Shown piece by piece: positions 41,747 through 52,299 of a stretch of DNA of 64,000 bases. The notes under the pieces were generated by a model. The model saw only the letters and a program-made list of their open reading frames with translations. It was not told the origin of the DNA and searched no databases. The position numbers and the translations under genes are program-made. The DNA comes from CALEMW01 sp035447065 (GTDB taxonomy: Bacteria > Krumholzibacteriota > Krumholzibacteriia > LZORAL124-64-63), in contig DAOTGJ010000008.1 in assembly GCA_035447065.1 (NCBI GenBank), forward strand, positions 44,429-108,428, given 5' to 3'. Each line of letters opens with the position of its first letter. The first letter of the stretch is position 1.

Positions 41747-44700
41747 CTACGCGCCGTCGCGCCGCGTCTTCCAGGTCTTGGCCGAGTCCGCAGCAGCCTG
41801 CGAGCCGGCCGCCGCCCAGCGTTCGTAGAGATCCACCAGCTCGGCGACGTTGCGTCGGGTCAGACCGAAGTCCTTGCCGAACTTCTCCGCGAACACGGCG
41901 TGCGAAGCCAGCAGATCCTTCTCCGCCTTCGCGAAAGCGCCGGTGGAGGCGCGGATCGCTCCCAGGTTCATGCGCACCAGGGCCTGCTTGAGCGGTTCCA
42001 TGTCCTCCAGCCGCGCCTCCACGCGCGCGGCGAACCGCGCGGCCTCGTCCCGTTCCCCGCCGCGGGCCAGGCAGAGGCCTTCCAACACATCGTACTCCAC
42101 CTGCTCCACGTGGTCCTCGCCGCGGGCCGCCAGGGAGACGGGCCGGCCGGCGGCCAGCAGCTCCCGCGCCGCGTCGTTCCGCCCCAGCCGCAGCGCCGTG
42201 CGCGCCCGCAGGACGCCCATGGTGCCGTAAACGCGGTGCGACGGGTCCAGGGTCTTGGCATAGATCGTCTCGGCCGCGGCGAAGAGCGAGTCGGCCTCCG
42301 CCGCACGGTCGGCCATGAAGAAGGCCAGCCCCAGATCGTGCAACGTGACCCCGGTGTACAGATGATCCGGTCCGAGCACGCGCTCGCGGATCGCCAGGGA
42401 TTCGCGCAGGTCGCGCATCGCCGCGTCCAGACGGCCCGCGTCGCGCTCCGCCCGCCCCAGGGTGTTCAGGGCGAGGGCCGTCTGGGGATCGTCACGGCCG
42501 TTCACGCGGGTGTACTCCGCCGCCGCGGCCTGCAGCAGCGGGATGGACGCCTCCACGTCGCCGCGGTCGTAGACGGCGAAGGCGTAATTGTAGCGCGACC
42601 GCAGCGTGGTCGCGTCATCAGGACCGAACACCTTCTCGTGGATGCCGATGGCGCGTCGGGCCTCCGCATCGGACTCCTCGCCGCGGCCCATGGCCGAGAG
42701 GCACTCCGCCAGCTCGAAATACTGGTCCGCCGTGGCGGCATGCTCCGGGCCGTAGAGCTCCGCGGCCACCGCGATGGACTCGCGGAACAGCGACTCGGCC
42801 GTCTCGAAATCCTCCAGCTTCATGGCGGCGTTGGCCCGCGCGTTGATGGCGTGGATCAGGTTGGGATGGGGCTCCGTGTACACCCGCCGCGAGAGGGCGA
42901 GGGCCTCCTCGAAACGCGCGGCGGCGGCCTCGTACCTCTCCGTGTTCAGCTCCAGCCAGCCGATGTTGGAGAGGTCCGTGATCACGTACGGATGGTCCTC
43001 GCCCAGCAGCGACCGGTGGGAGGCCAAGGCCTCCTCGTAGTAGGGGCCGGCCTCATCGTAGCGCTTCAGGTGCTGCATGAGGTTGCCCAGGCTGTTGAGG
43101 CAGATGGCCACGTTCTCGTCGCGGTCGCCGTGCAGCCGACGCAGCATGGCCAGGCCCTCGCGCAGTCGCGGCTCGGCCTCCTGGTAGCGGCCCACGTTCA
43201 CGTCCAGGTTGGCCAGGTTGACCAGGTTCATGGCCAGATCGTCGTGATCGCCCGGAAATACGGCGCGGCGGATCTCCAGGGCCTCCAGGTGGTTCTCGCG
43301 CGCGGCGTCGTACTCCTGCAGCGCCTCGTGCACCAGGCCCAGGTTGCTGTACTGCTTGGCGACGTCCTCGTCCGGCTCGCCGCCCGCGGCCAGGAGCAGG
43401 TCGCGGGCCTGCTCGTACTGGGCCTTGGCCTGCTCCAGGCGACCCATGTCGTAGTAGGTCTGCCCCACGAAGGAGCGGATGATGCCCTGGACCTCGGGCT
43501 GGTCGGCCAGCTCGTCGCCGATCTTGGCGTCGGTCTCCTGGAGGATCTCCTCCAGCATCTCCGTGTCGCGCCCGCGGGCGGCGGATGGACCCACGCCCGC
43601 CAGCATGTCCGTGAGGAAGGTCGACACCTGGTTGGCCTTGGCCGCCTCGGACACGGCGATGCGCTCCGCCTCCCGCGCCCGCAGCAGGCCCACGCCCGTG
43701 CCCACCACGCCGGCCGCCAGCAGCAGCACCATGGCCGTCCCCGCCGCGAACACCGCGCGGTTGCGCACCACCAGCTTGCGCAGTCGATAGGCCCGGCTGG
43801 GCGGCGAGGCGGTCACCGGTTCATCGGCCAGGAAGCGTCCGATGTCGGCGGCCAGGCCGTTGGCGGTCTCGTAGCGCCGCGTGCGGTCCTTCTCCAGGCA
43901 CTTCATGACGATCCAGTCCAGCTCGCCCCGCAGGCGCTTCACCAGCTGGGCGCCGTGCAGCCGCCGCAGCTCCGAGGCCGTGGCGAGATCCGCGCCCAGA
44001 CGGCTGACGCGCGTGCTGGGCCGCGGCGGATCGTCCTCGCGGATGATGCGCTGGATCTCGGCGAAGCCGGCGCTGCGCAGCGAAGCGTCGTCGAAGGGCG
44101 TCACCCCGGCCAGCAGCTCGTAGAGCAGCACGCCCAGGGAGTAGATGTCGCTGCGGGTGTCCACGTCCAGGTCCGAGGCGCCCGTCTGCTCGGGGCTCAT
44201 GTACGCCGGCGTGCCGATGAACTGGGCCTGCTGCGTGAACAGGGTGCGTTCGGTGAGCCGCGCCTCGGTGGCCTTGGCGATGCCGAAGTCGATGACCTTG
44301 GGCACCGGCTTCCCCTCCACCTCCGTCACCAGCACGTTGGAGGGCTTGATGTCGCGGTGGATCACACCCTTCTGATGGGCGTGCTGCACGGCCGCGCAGA
44401 CCTGCGCGAAGAGCGCCAACCGCTCCCGTGTGCGCAGCCGGTTGCGGTCGCAGTAGGCGGTGATGGGCGCGCCGTCCACCAGCTCCATCACGAAGTAGGG
44501 GCGTCCCGACTCCGTGGACCCCGCGTCGAACACCTTGGCGATGCCCGGATGGTCCATGAGCGCCAAGGCCTGCCGCTCCGCCTCGAAGCGCGCGATGACC
44601 TCGCGCGTGTCCATGCCCAGCTTGATGATCTTCAGGGCCACCGGCCGCTTCACCGGCTCCAGCTGGTCGGCCAGATGCACGGTGCCGAACCCGCCCTGCC

Positions 44701-44869
44701 CCAGCGGCCGCACCAGGCGGTAGCGGCCGATCAGCGTTCCGGGCGACTCGGGCTCGAAGCGGCCGACCGCCGCGGCGGAATCGACTGTTTCCTGCGGCGA
44801 GGACGCGAGCGTGGGATCGGATGCCTCGGACGGATCGTTCGGAGGGAGATCGTTGCGGTCGTCGGTCAT
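41747..44869 (-). CDS. Membrane-anchored Ser/Thr protein kinase with TPR array
   Basis: 1040 residues. Kinase domain about 50-330: glycine-rich loop GQGGFGTVHLA (57-67), Lys80 in VALKI, HRDIKPSN with Asp173, DFG with Asp194, and APE-type MSPEQ. A transmembrane segment lies near 355-385 (VFAAGTAMVLLLAAGVVGTGVGL). More than a dozen TPR units follow (about 450-1000), typical of kinase sensors that bind proteins through the outer-facing tail. GAGGAG before ATG. Promoter TTGTCT-N17-TATACA upstream. It leads the operon with the FHA/PP2C gene, a kinase-phosphatase pair. Confidence 0.92.
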   Translation of the reverse strand: MTDDRNDLPPNDPSEASDPTLASSPQETVDSAAAVGRFEPESPGTLIGRYRLVRPLGQGGFGTVHLADQLEPVKRPVALKIIKLGMDTREVIARFEAERQALALMDHPGIAKVFDAGSTESGRPYFVMELVDGAPITAYCDRNRLRTRERLALFAQVCAAVQHAHQKGVIHRDIKPSNVLVTEVEGKPVPKVIDFGIAKATEARLTERTLFTQQAQFIGTPAYMSPEQTGASDLDVDTRSDIYSLGVLLYELLAGVTPFDDASLRSAGFAEIQRIIREDDPPRPSTRVSRLGADLATASELRRLHGAQLVKRLRGELDWIVMKCLEKDRTRRYETANGLAADIGRFLADEPVTASPPSRAYRLRKLVVRNRAVFAAGTAMVLLLAAGVVGTGVGLLRAREAERIAVSEAAKANQVSTFLTDMLAGVGPSAARGRDTEMLEEILQETDAKIGDELADQPEVQGIIRSFVGQTYYDMGRLEQAKAQYEQARDLLLAAGGEPDEDVAKQYSNLGLVHEALQEYDAARENHLEALEIRRAVFPGDHDDLAMNLVNLANLDVNVGRYQEAEPRLREGLAMLRRLHGDRDENVAICLNSLGNLMQHLKRYDEAGPYYEEALASHRSLLGEDHPYVITDLSNIGWLELNTERYEAAAARFEEALALSRRVYTEPHPNLIHAINARANAAMKLEDFETAESLFRESIAVAAELYGPEHAATADQYFELAECLSAMGRGEESDAEARRAIGIHEKVFGPDDATTLRSRYNYAFAVYDRGDVEASIPLLQAAAAEYTRVNGRDDPQTALALNTLGRAERDAGRLDAAMRDLRESLAIRERVLGPDHLYTGVTLHDLGLAFFMADRAAEADSLFAAAETIYAKTLDPSHRVYGTMGVLRARTALRLGRNDAARELLAAGRPVSLAARGEDHVEQVEYDVLEGLCLARGGERDEAARFAARVEARLEDMEPLKQALVRMNLGAIRASTGAFAKAEKDLLASHAVFAEKFGKDFGLTRRNVAELVDLYERWAAAGSQAAADSAKTWKTRRDGA

Positions 44870-44922
44870 GGCAGGCTCCTCGGGGCGGGACGAGGCGACG
44901 TCAATCCAGACTCAGATGATCT

Positions 44923-44951
44923 TGTATATCAGATTCAACCCGCCAAGACAA
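44923..44951 (-). promoter_or_regulatory. Promoter of the kinase/phosphatase operon
   Basis: Minus strand TTGTCT (44946-44951) and TATACA (44923-44928) 17 bp apart, giving an about 47-nt leader to ATG 44869. Divergent from the Fur-family gene promoter. Confidence 0.55.
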
Positions 44952-44972
44952 GCCGACGGCGGCGCGCCGCGG

Positions 44973-45003
44973 TTGACATCCGCGATATTTAGACATAGTC
45001 TAA
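44973..45003 (+). promoter_or_regulatory. Promoter and palindromic operator of the Fur-family gene
   Basis: Perfect -35 TTGACA (44973-44978) and a weak -10 TAGTCT (44996-45001) with 17 bp between. A 15-bp palindrome TTAGAC-ATA-GTCTAA (44989-45003) overlaps the -10. The ATG at 45010 is only about 7 bp beyond and no Shine-Dalgarno is visible, so the transcript may be leaderless. Autoregulation is likely. Confidence 0.65.
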
Positions 45004-45009
45004 CCCGCC

Positions 45010-45411
45010 ATGAGCACCGACGTGACCATCAAGCTGCAGGACCGGGGCATCCAACCCTCCGCCCAGAGGGTGGCCGTGGCCCGCTACGTCCTGAGCACGG
45101 AGCGGCACCCCTCGGCCGACGAGGTCTGGACCCAGGTCCGCAAGGATCTGCCCCAGATCTCCCGCGCCACAGTCTACAACACGCTGAACCTCTTCGTGGA
45201 GAAGGGGTTGCTGCGCACCTTCGTCATCACCGGCGGCCACGTGGTCTTCGACCCCAACGTCTCGCACCACCACCACTTCGTGGACGAGGAGACCGGGAGC
45301 ATCCATGACGTGCCCTGGAGCGCGGTCTGCCTCCAGGAGGTGCCGCGGCTGGACGGCTACGAGGTGCGGGAAGTCCAGGTGGTGTTCCGGGGCCGGAAGA
45401 CGGGCTCGTGA
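45010..45411 (+). CDS. Fur-family regulator without the structural zinc cysteines (Irr/PerR-like)
   Basis: 133 residues. The N-terminal winged helix (about 10-85) carries the Fur-family DNA-binding pattern AQRVAVARYVLSTERHPSADEVW and SRATVYNTLNLFVEKGLL. The dimerisation part has the metal-site cluster HHHHF (residues 86-89 His) and DEETGSIHDVP, but only one cysteine (Cys107). The CxxC pairs of ordinary Fur and PerR are absent, as in Irr-like and some PerR proteins. Its own promoter overlaps a TTAGAC-ATA-GTCTAA palindrome, and a related palindrome lies before katG. It therefore probably represses katG and itself in response to peroxide or haem/iron. Seven T at 45433-45439 may end its transcript. 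Confidence 0.88.
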   Translation: MSTDVTIKLQDRGIQPSAQRVAVARYVLSTERHPSADEVWTQVRKDLPQISRATVYNTLNLFVEKGLLRTFVITGGHVVFDPNVSHHHHFVDEETGSIHDVPWSAVCLQEVPRLDGYEVREVQVVFRGRKTGS

Positions 45412-45445
45412 CGGGGCCCGAGCGTCGGTCTCTTTTTTTATCCCG

Positions 45446-45466
45446 TAATTAGATCATGTCTAATTA
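45446..45466 (+). promoter_or_regulatory. katG operator: inverted repeat TAATTAGA/TCTAATTA
   Basis: 8-bp perfect arms TAATTAGA (45446-45453) and TCTAATTA (45459-45466) around TCATG. The TTAGA/TCTAA core matches the palindrome at 44989-45003. It lies 73 bp before the katG ATG, as expected for repression by the adjacent Fur-family protein. Confidence 0.6.
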
Positions 45467-45538
45467 TGGACTCAATACAAATACTCTGCCGCGGGGCGCC
45501 ATGCCGGTCCCCGCGCCCCATCCCCAACGACAGGAGCC

Positions 45539-47803
<2,265 letters not shown>

Positions 47804-47829
47804 CCCACGCGCGAAGACCCGGACCAGGC

Positions 47830-47861
47830 GGCGGGCGAGGGACGCGGTTCCCTCGCCCGCC
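47830..47861 (+). terminator. Terminator after katG
   Basis: 13-bp perfect arms GGCGGGCGAGGGA and TCCCTCGCCCGCC with a 6-nt loop, then GTCTTGTCC, 27 bp past the katG stop. Confidence 0.8.
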
Positions 47862-47918
47862 GTCTTGTCCTATATTGCCGCCTCCACCCGAGATCCCTTC
47901 CTCCTCCGGCGGTACCCC

Positions 47919-49565
47919 GTGATCACCCTGACCAACATCTCCAAGAGCTACGGCCGCCAGATCCTCTTCGTGGAGACCTCGGCCCAGCTCAACCCCGGCG
48001 AGAAGGTGGGCCTGGTGGGCCCCAACGGCGCCGGCAAGACCACCCTCTTCCGCCTGATCACCGGTGAGGAAGAACCGGACGAAGGGGTCGTGTCCGTGCC
48101 CAAGCGCACCACCATCGGCTACTTCCGCCAGGACATCGGCGAGATGAGCGGGGGCACGGTGCTGGACGAGACCATCGCCGGCAGCGGGCGGCTGGGCGAG
48201 CTGCACCACGAGCTGGCGGAGCTGGAGCACGCCCTGGCCGACCCGGAGCGCGCCCACGAGATGGAGGCGGTCCTGGAGCGCTACTCCCACGTGCAGGACG
48301 AGTACCAGAGCCACGGCGGCTACGAGCTGGAGGCCCGCGCGCGGGAGATCCTGGGCGGGCTGGGATTCGCGCAGGACCAGATGGACCGCGACATGGGCGA
48401 GCTCTCCGGTGGCTGGAAGATCCGCGTGGGCATGGCGCGCGTGCTGCTGGGCCGTCCCGACGTGCTGCTCATGGACGAGCCCACCAACCATCTGGACATC
48501 GAGTCCATCCTCTGGCTGGAGCAGTTCATCCGCGGCTACCCCGGCGCCGTGCTGCTGACCTGCCACGACAAGGACTTCATGAACCGCGTGGTGAGCCGCA
48601 TCGTGGACATCGACGCCGGCGAGTTCGTGTCCTACACCGGCAACTACGACAACTTCGTGCACCAGAGCACCCTCAAGGCCGCCAACCAGGAGGCCGCCTA
48701 CGCCCGCCAGCAGGCCATGCTGGCCAAGGAGCGCCGTTTCGTGGAGCGCTTCCGCGCCCAGGTGGCCAAGGCCGCCCAGGTGCAGAGCCGCGTGAAGATG
48801 CTGGACAAGCTGGACCTGGTGGAGCCGCCGCGGCGCCGCCGCGTGGTGGAGTTCCAGTTCCGCCAGCCGCCGCGCTCCGGCGACGACGTTGCGGAGCTCA
48901 AGGGCGTGGGCAAGGCCTACGGCCCGCGCGTGATCTACCAGGACTTCAGCCTCATGATCCGCCGCGGCGAACGCTGGTGCGTCATGGGCCGCAACGGCGC
49001 CGGCAAGTCCACGCTGCTGAAGATGGTGGTGGGCGCGGTGGAGCCCGACGCCGGCACGGTGCGGCTGGGCGCGTCGCTGAAGGTGGGCTACTTCGCCCAG
49101 CAGTCTTTGGATCTGCTGGATCCCAAGCTCACGGTGCTGGACCAGATCCAGGAGACGTTCCCCGTGGCCGCCCAGGCCACCCTGCGCAATCTGCTGGGCG
49201 CCTTCCACTTCAGCGGCCACGACGTGGACAAGCCCGTGCGCGTGCTCTCCGGCGGCGAGAAGTCGCGCCTGGTCCTGGCGCAGATGCTCTACGATCCCCC
49301 CAACTTCCTCATCCTGGACGAGCCCACCAACCACCTGGACCTGGAGACCAAGGAGATGCTGGTGGAGGCTCTCAAGGATTTCGAGGGCACCATGCTCTTC
49401 GTCAGCCACGACCGCACGTTCCTGCGCGGCCTCAGCAACCGCGTGCTGGAACTGCGCCCCGGCGACGGCGCCGACGTGCCCATGGAGCCGCCGCTGGTCT
49501 ACGACGGGAGCTACGCGGAGTTCGTGGTGCGGACCGGCGGCGAGGCGGCGGGAGTGCACCGCTGA
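47919..49565 (+). CDS. ABC-F family ATP-binding protein
   Basis: 548 residues, two ATPase domains and no membrane spans. Domain 1: Walker A GPNGAGKTT, signature LSGGWKIRV, Walker B LLMDEPTNHLD. The interdomain linker (about 240-320, KAANQEAAYARQQAMLAKERRFVERFRAQVAKAAQVQSR) holds the P-site tRNA-interaction helical arm. Domain 2: GRNGAGKST, LSGGEKSRLVL, ILDEPTNHLDLET. It is a ribosome-associated ABC-F of the Uup/EttA group, probably relieving stalled translation. GTG 47919 is chosen as the start because VITLTNISKSYG begins the family. An in-frame TTG at 47865 is less likely. Confidence 0.92.
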   Translation: MITLTNISKSYGRQILFVETSAQLNPGEKVGLVGPNGAGKTTLFRLITGEEEPDEGVVSVPKRTTIGYFRQDIGEMSGGTVLDETIAGSGRLGELHHELAELEHALADPERAHEMEAVLERYSHVQDEYQSHGGYELEARAREILGGLGFAQDQMDRDMGELSGGWKIRVGMARVLLGRPDVLLMDEPTNHLDIESILWLEQFIRGYPGAVLLTCHDKDFMNRVVSRIVDIDAGEFVSYTGNYDNFVHQSTLKAANQEAAYARQQAMLAKERRFVERFRAQVAKAAQVQSRVKMLDKLDLVEPPRRRRVVEFQFRQPPRSGDDVAELKGVGKAYGPRVIYQDFSLMIRRGERWCVMGRNGAGKSTLLKMVVGAVEPDAGTVRLGASLKVGYFAQQSLDLLDPKLTVLDQIQETFPVAAQATLRNLLGAFHFSGHDVDKPVRVLSGGEKSRLVLAQMLYDPPNFLILDEPTNHLDLETKEMLVEALKDFEGTMLFVSHDRTFLRGLSNRVLELRPGDGADVPMEPPLVYDGSYAEFVVRTGGEAAGVHR

Positions 49566-49581
49566 GGACCGGCGGCGGAGC

Positions 49582-49920
49582 TCAGCTCAGCCCCGCCACG
49601 CCCTCGTCGATGGACTCGTAGGTGTCGAACAGCGTGCTCACCTGGGAGATCATGTAGGTCCCGCGCACCCGCTCGTTGGGGCGGCTGATGGCCATGACGC
49701 CGTCGGCGGCCTTGATGGTGGTGAACATGGTGACCATGATCCCCACGCCCGTGGAGTTGATCCACTTCACGCCGCCGAAATCGAAGAGGAACCGGCGCGC
49801 GCCGTCGGCGATGCGGCTCTTCACTTCCTCGTGCAGAGGCTCGAACTCCGGCCCGCCCATCACGTTGCCGGAGAACTCCACCACGGTCACGGCGTCCTGC
49901 TGCTTGAACTTGGTCTTCAT
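49582..49920 (-). CDS. STAS-domain anti-sigma factor antagonist
   Basis: 112 residues, one STAS fold: VTVVEFSGNVMG at the start and a phosphorylatable serine in INSTGVGIMV (Ser54 region, the SpoIIAA-type D/N-S motif). Such proteins switch anti-sigma factors when dephosphorylated by SpoIIE-type PP2C enzymes like that at 40081-41715. AGAAGG precedes ATG. It converges with the ABC-F gene, 16 bp apart. No anti-sigma kinase is in the window. Confidence 0.88.
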   Translation of the reverse strand: MKTKFKQQDAVTVVEFSGNVMGGPEFEPLHEEVKSRIADGARRFLFDFGGVKWINSTGVGIMVTMFTTIKAADGVMAISRPNERVRGTYMISQVSTLFDTYESIDEGVAGLS

Positions 49921-50033
49921 GGGCCTTCTGCATCCTTTGCGGGAATGGGGGCGGACGACGCGCGGCCGTCGGGATGAAGCGAGATCCTACCATGATTCTC
50001 GGAATTCCGCCGCCGTGGAGATCGGCGCGGGAC

Positions 50034-51398
50034 TCACCGCACCAGGACGATGCGGACCTGGTCCGTGGCGAGAGGATGCCGGATCCGCACCAGGTAGGTC
50101 CCGGCGGCGCAGGCATGCCCCCGGGCGTCGCGGCCGTCCCAGTCGGCCCGCCGCTCGCCGGCCGCCGTGGGCGGACAGTCCAGCCGCCTCACGCAGCGCC
50201 CCGCCAGATCCATGACCTCCAGCGTCGCGCCGCCCGCCACGGTCTGCCGCCAGGCCACGGTGACCCGCGGGTTGGCCGGGTTGGGCCAGGCCCGCGCGCC
50301 GGTCGACGCGGGTGCCGGCGCCACCGCCGTGGCCGCACCGGACTCGTAGCAGCCCAGGTCGATCTCCCCGCCCATCGCGCGCGGGCGTCCTGCCAGATCC
50401 ACCTCCGGCAGCCAGGCGGCCGCCGCGGCGTGGTCGCCGGCATCCACGCAGGGGGATCCGGCGCCGATGTCCCCCATCCACGACAGGAGCGGATCCACGT
50501 CCATCCCTCCCATGCCCAGGCCGTAGTCCTGCACGTCGCAACGCACCACGTCCAGGGCGCGCGCCTCCAGGAGCTGCAGATGCTCCACGTGGCTGCTCAC
50601 GTTGCCCCAGACCACGCAGCCCAGATAGGCCGGCGAGGCGTGGAAGTGGTCCACGGCGCCGGCCGTGCGGTCGGCCACATCGGAGTTGGCGCAGACGTTC
50701 TCCAGCAGGGTGGCGTGCACGAAGCGCGGCCGTCCGTAGCCCGCGAACACGGCGCCGGCCCGTTCCCGCCCCACGTTGCGCAGGAACAGGCACTCGCTCA
50801 GCACCGGCGACGCGCCGTAGTGGGTGGCCAGGGCGCCGCCGCGCTCGGCGCTGTTCTCGCGGAACACGCAGCCGGTGAGCCGCACCGGATCGCCGCCCAC
50901 CAGGCGCAGGGCGCCGCCGGCGCCGCGGAAGGCGCGGCCGCCCACGCGCGGGTCGTCGTCGTCCAGGCCGCGGCCGGGCAGGGCCTTGGCATGGCGGAAC
51001 TCGCACCACTCCAGGCGGGAGGGCTCGCGGGCGGCGGGCACGTTGAGGAACGTGAGGCCGTTCCAGCAGCCGGCGTCGCCGGGGCCGGGGTCGTAGGCGT
51101 CGGGGTCGGAGGTGGTCCAGAGGATGGGCGCCTGCGGCGTGCCGGACGCCAGGATCGTGCCGTCGCGGACCAGCATGCCTACGTAGCCGTGGAAGCGCAC
51201 CGTCACTCCCGCGGCGATGGTCAGCACGGCGCCGTCGATCAGGGTGAGGTCCTCCACCACGTCCACGGTGGCGGCGTCCCACAGCGCGTCCTTGTCCAAC
51301 ACGCCGCCCGCGGTGAGCGTCGCGCCGCGCCGCAGGGTCGGCACCGGACGCGACGGGGCGGGCGCCGCGTCCGCCACGGCGGGAACCGGCGCGCGCAC
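50034..51398 (-). CDS. Beta-helix and FlgD-like C-terminal part of an interrupted secreted protein
   Basis: 454 residues from the first usable start (GTG 51398). No signal peptide, which is odd for this type. Begins with a Pro/Ala linker, then a right-handed beta-helix (about 30-330; turns such as FHGYVGMLVRDGTILASG, RLTGCVFRENSAERGGALATHYGASPVLSECLFLRN) and ends in a FlgD-like domain (ARAWPNPANPRVTVAWRQT to VRIVLVR). The same frame is open upstream to 51521 and then meets two UGA codons (51522-51524 and 51534-51536), beyond which the signal-peptide-bearing half is encoded. It is probably the 3' part of one gene. Confidence 0.75.
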   Translation of the reverse strand: MRAPVPAVADAAPAPSRPVPTLRRGATLTAGGVLDKDALWDAATVDVVEDLTLIDGAVLTIAAGVTVRFHGYVGMLVRDGTILASGTPQAPILWTTSDPDAYDPGPGDAGCWNGLTFLNVPAAREPSRLEWCEFRHAKALPGRGLDDDDPRVGGRAFRGAGGALRLVGGDPVRLTGCVFRENSAERGGALATHYGASPVLSECLFLRNVGRERAGAVFAGYGRPRFVHATLLENVCANSDVADRTAGAVDHFHASPAYLGCVVWGNVSSHVEHLQLLEARALDVVRCDVQDYGLGMGGMDVDPLLSWMGDIGAGSPCVDAGDHAAAAAWLPEVDLAGRPRAMGGEIDLGCYESGAATAVAPAPASTGARAWPNPANPRVTVAWRQTVAGGATLEVMDLAGRCVRRLDCPPTAAGERRADWDGRDARGHACAAGTYLVRIRHPLATDQVRIVLVR

Positions 51399-51533
51399 GC
51401 CGTATCCCTCCGCCGCGCCGGGGCGGAAATCCCCATGCTCCGGATCGCCCAGTTCCGGATCCCGTCCGGCGATGTTGTCATGCGGGGCCGCACCGGCCTC
51501 GTCCCACGGCTGTGGGATGACTCAGCCGTACTC

Positions 51534-52211
51534 TCAGAGGAAGCCGAAGTGGTGGAGCGGCTCGGCGTTCACCGCCGGATCGGAGAACCAGGTCCAGTTC
51601 TCGCGCACCACCGGAGTGCCGTAGAACCCCGCCTGCACCGACAGCCCGAAGGCCAGCCCCGTGGGCAGGTTCTCCGCAAGGATGCCCGTCCAGATCAGCC
51701 CGTCCGGTCCGGAGTCCACGGCGTCCACCACGATGTTCCGCTCCAGCAGCACCCCCTCGCCCACCCCCTGCAGGCGCACGGCGTAGTCGCGCGGGCGATA
51801 GAAGGTGCAGTGGCGGACCGATCCCTCGGGCGTGCGGTCGCGGCCCGGATCCACGTCGCCCCGGAAGCGCACGCTCCCGTCCACCACCACGCAGTCGGTC
51901 ACGTCCAGCCGCTTGCCGCAGAAGGCGATGGTCAGGCTCTCGCCCCCCATGTCCAGCACGGCGCCGTTGCCCTGGATCCGCACGTCCAGCCCCAGCTCCA
52001 TGTCCTGGAAGAGGGTGAGGTCCTCGTCCCAGCTCGGGCCGATGAGCAGGCCGCCGGTGTACACGCGGCCGGGCTCGAGAACCACGTCGCGATCGTAGCC
52101 GTCCCGGGCGGGGGCGGCCTCGTAGGCGGCGCGGAGGGAGAGGGCGTGGGCGGGCAGGGCCGCGGCGAGGGCGGTCAGCACGAGGATCAGGCACCGGCGC
52201 GGGTGGATCAC
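51534..52211 (-). CDS. Signal-peptide and beta-helix N-terminal part of the interrupted protein
   Basis: 225 residues from GTG 52211 (GGGAGC six bases upstream). Signal peptide about 1-22 (PAHA), then beta-helix turns (GRVYTGGLLIGPSWDEDLTLFQDMELGLDVRIQGNGAVLDMGGESLTI, DCVVVDGSVRFRGDVDPG, YDYAVRLQGVGEGVLLERNIVVDAVDSGPDGLI). Ends HHFGFL followed by TGA. The reading frame then continues EYG-TGA-VIPQPWDEAG and goes into the downstream entry, including a C-cap type sequence (NIAGRDPELGDPEHGDFRPGAAEGYG). The break is therefore two in-frame stops, not a frameshift. Confidence 0.7.
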   Translation of the reverse strand: MIHPRRCLILVLTALAAALPAHALSLRAAYEAAPARDGYDRDVVLEPGRVYTGGLLIGPSWDEDLTLFQDMELGLDVRIQGNGAVLDMGGESLTIAFCGKRLDVTDCVVVDGSVRFRGDVDPGRDRTPEGSVRHCTFYRPRDYAVRLQGVGEGVLLERNIVVDAVDSGPDGLIWTGILAENLPTGLAFGLSVQAGFYGTPVVRENWTWFSDPAVNAEPLHHFGFL

Positions 52212-52299
52212 GATGAGCTCCCGAGTTGAACGTCGGGATTCATTGTAGCGCACGACGGCTGCGGGGGCACGCCCAATCGCGCGCCCCCGCCGGTCCCGT

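Noticed and set aside
51522..51536. Selenocysteine insertion at the two UGA codons
   Set aside because: The surrounding residues are not a known selenoprotein active site, two UGA three codons apart would be unusual, and no SECIS-like stem was recognised. Kept only as an open possibility in the findings.
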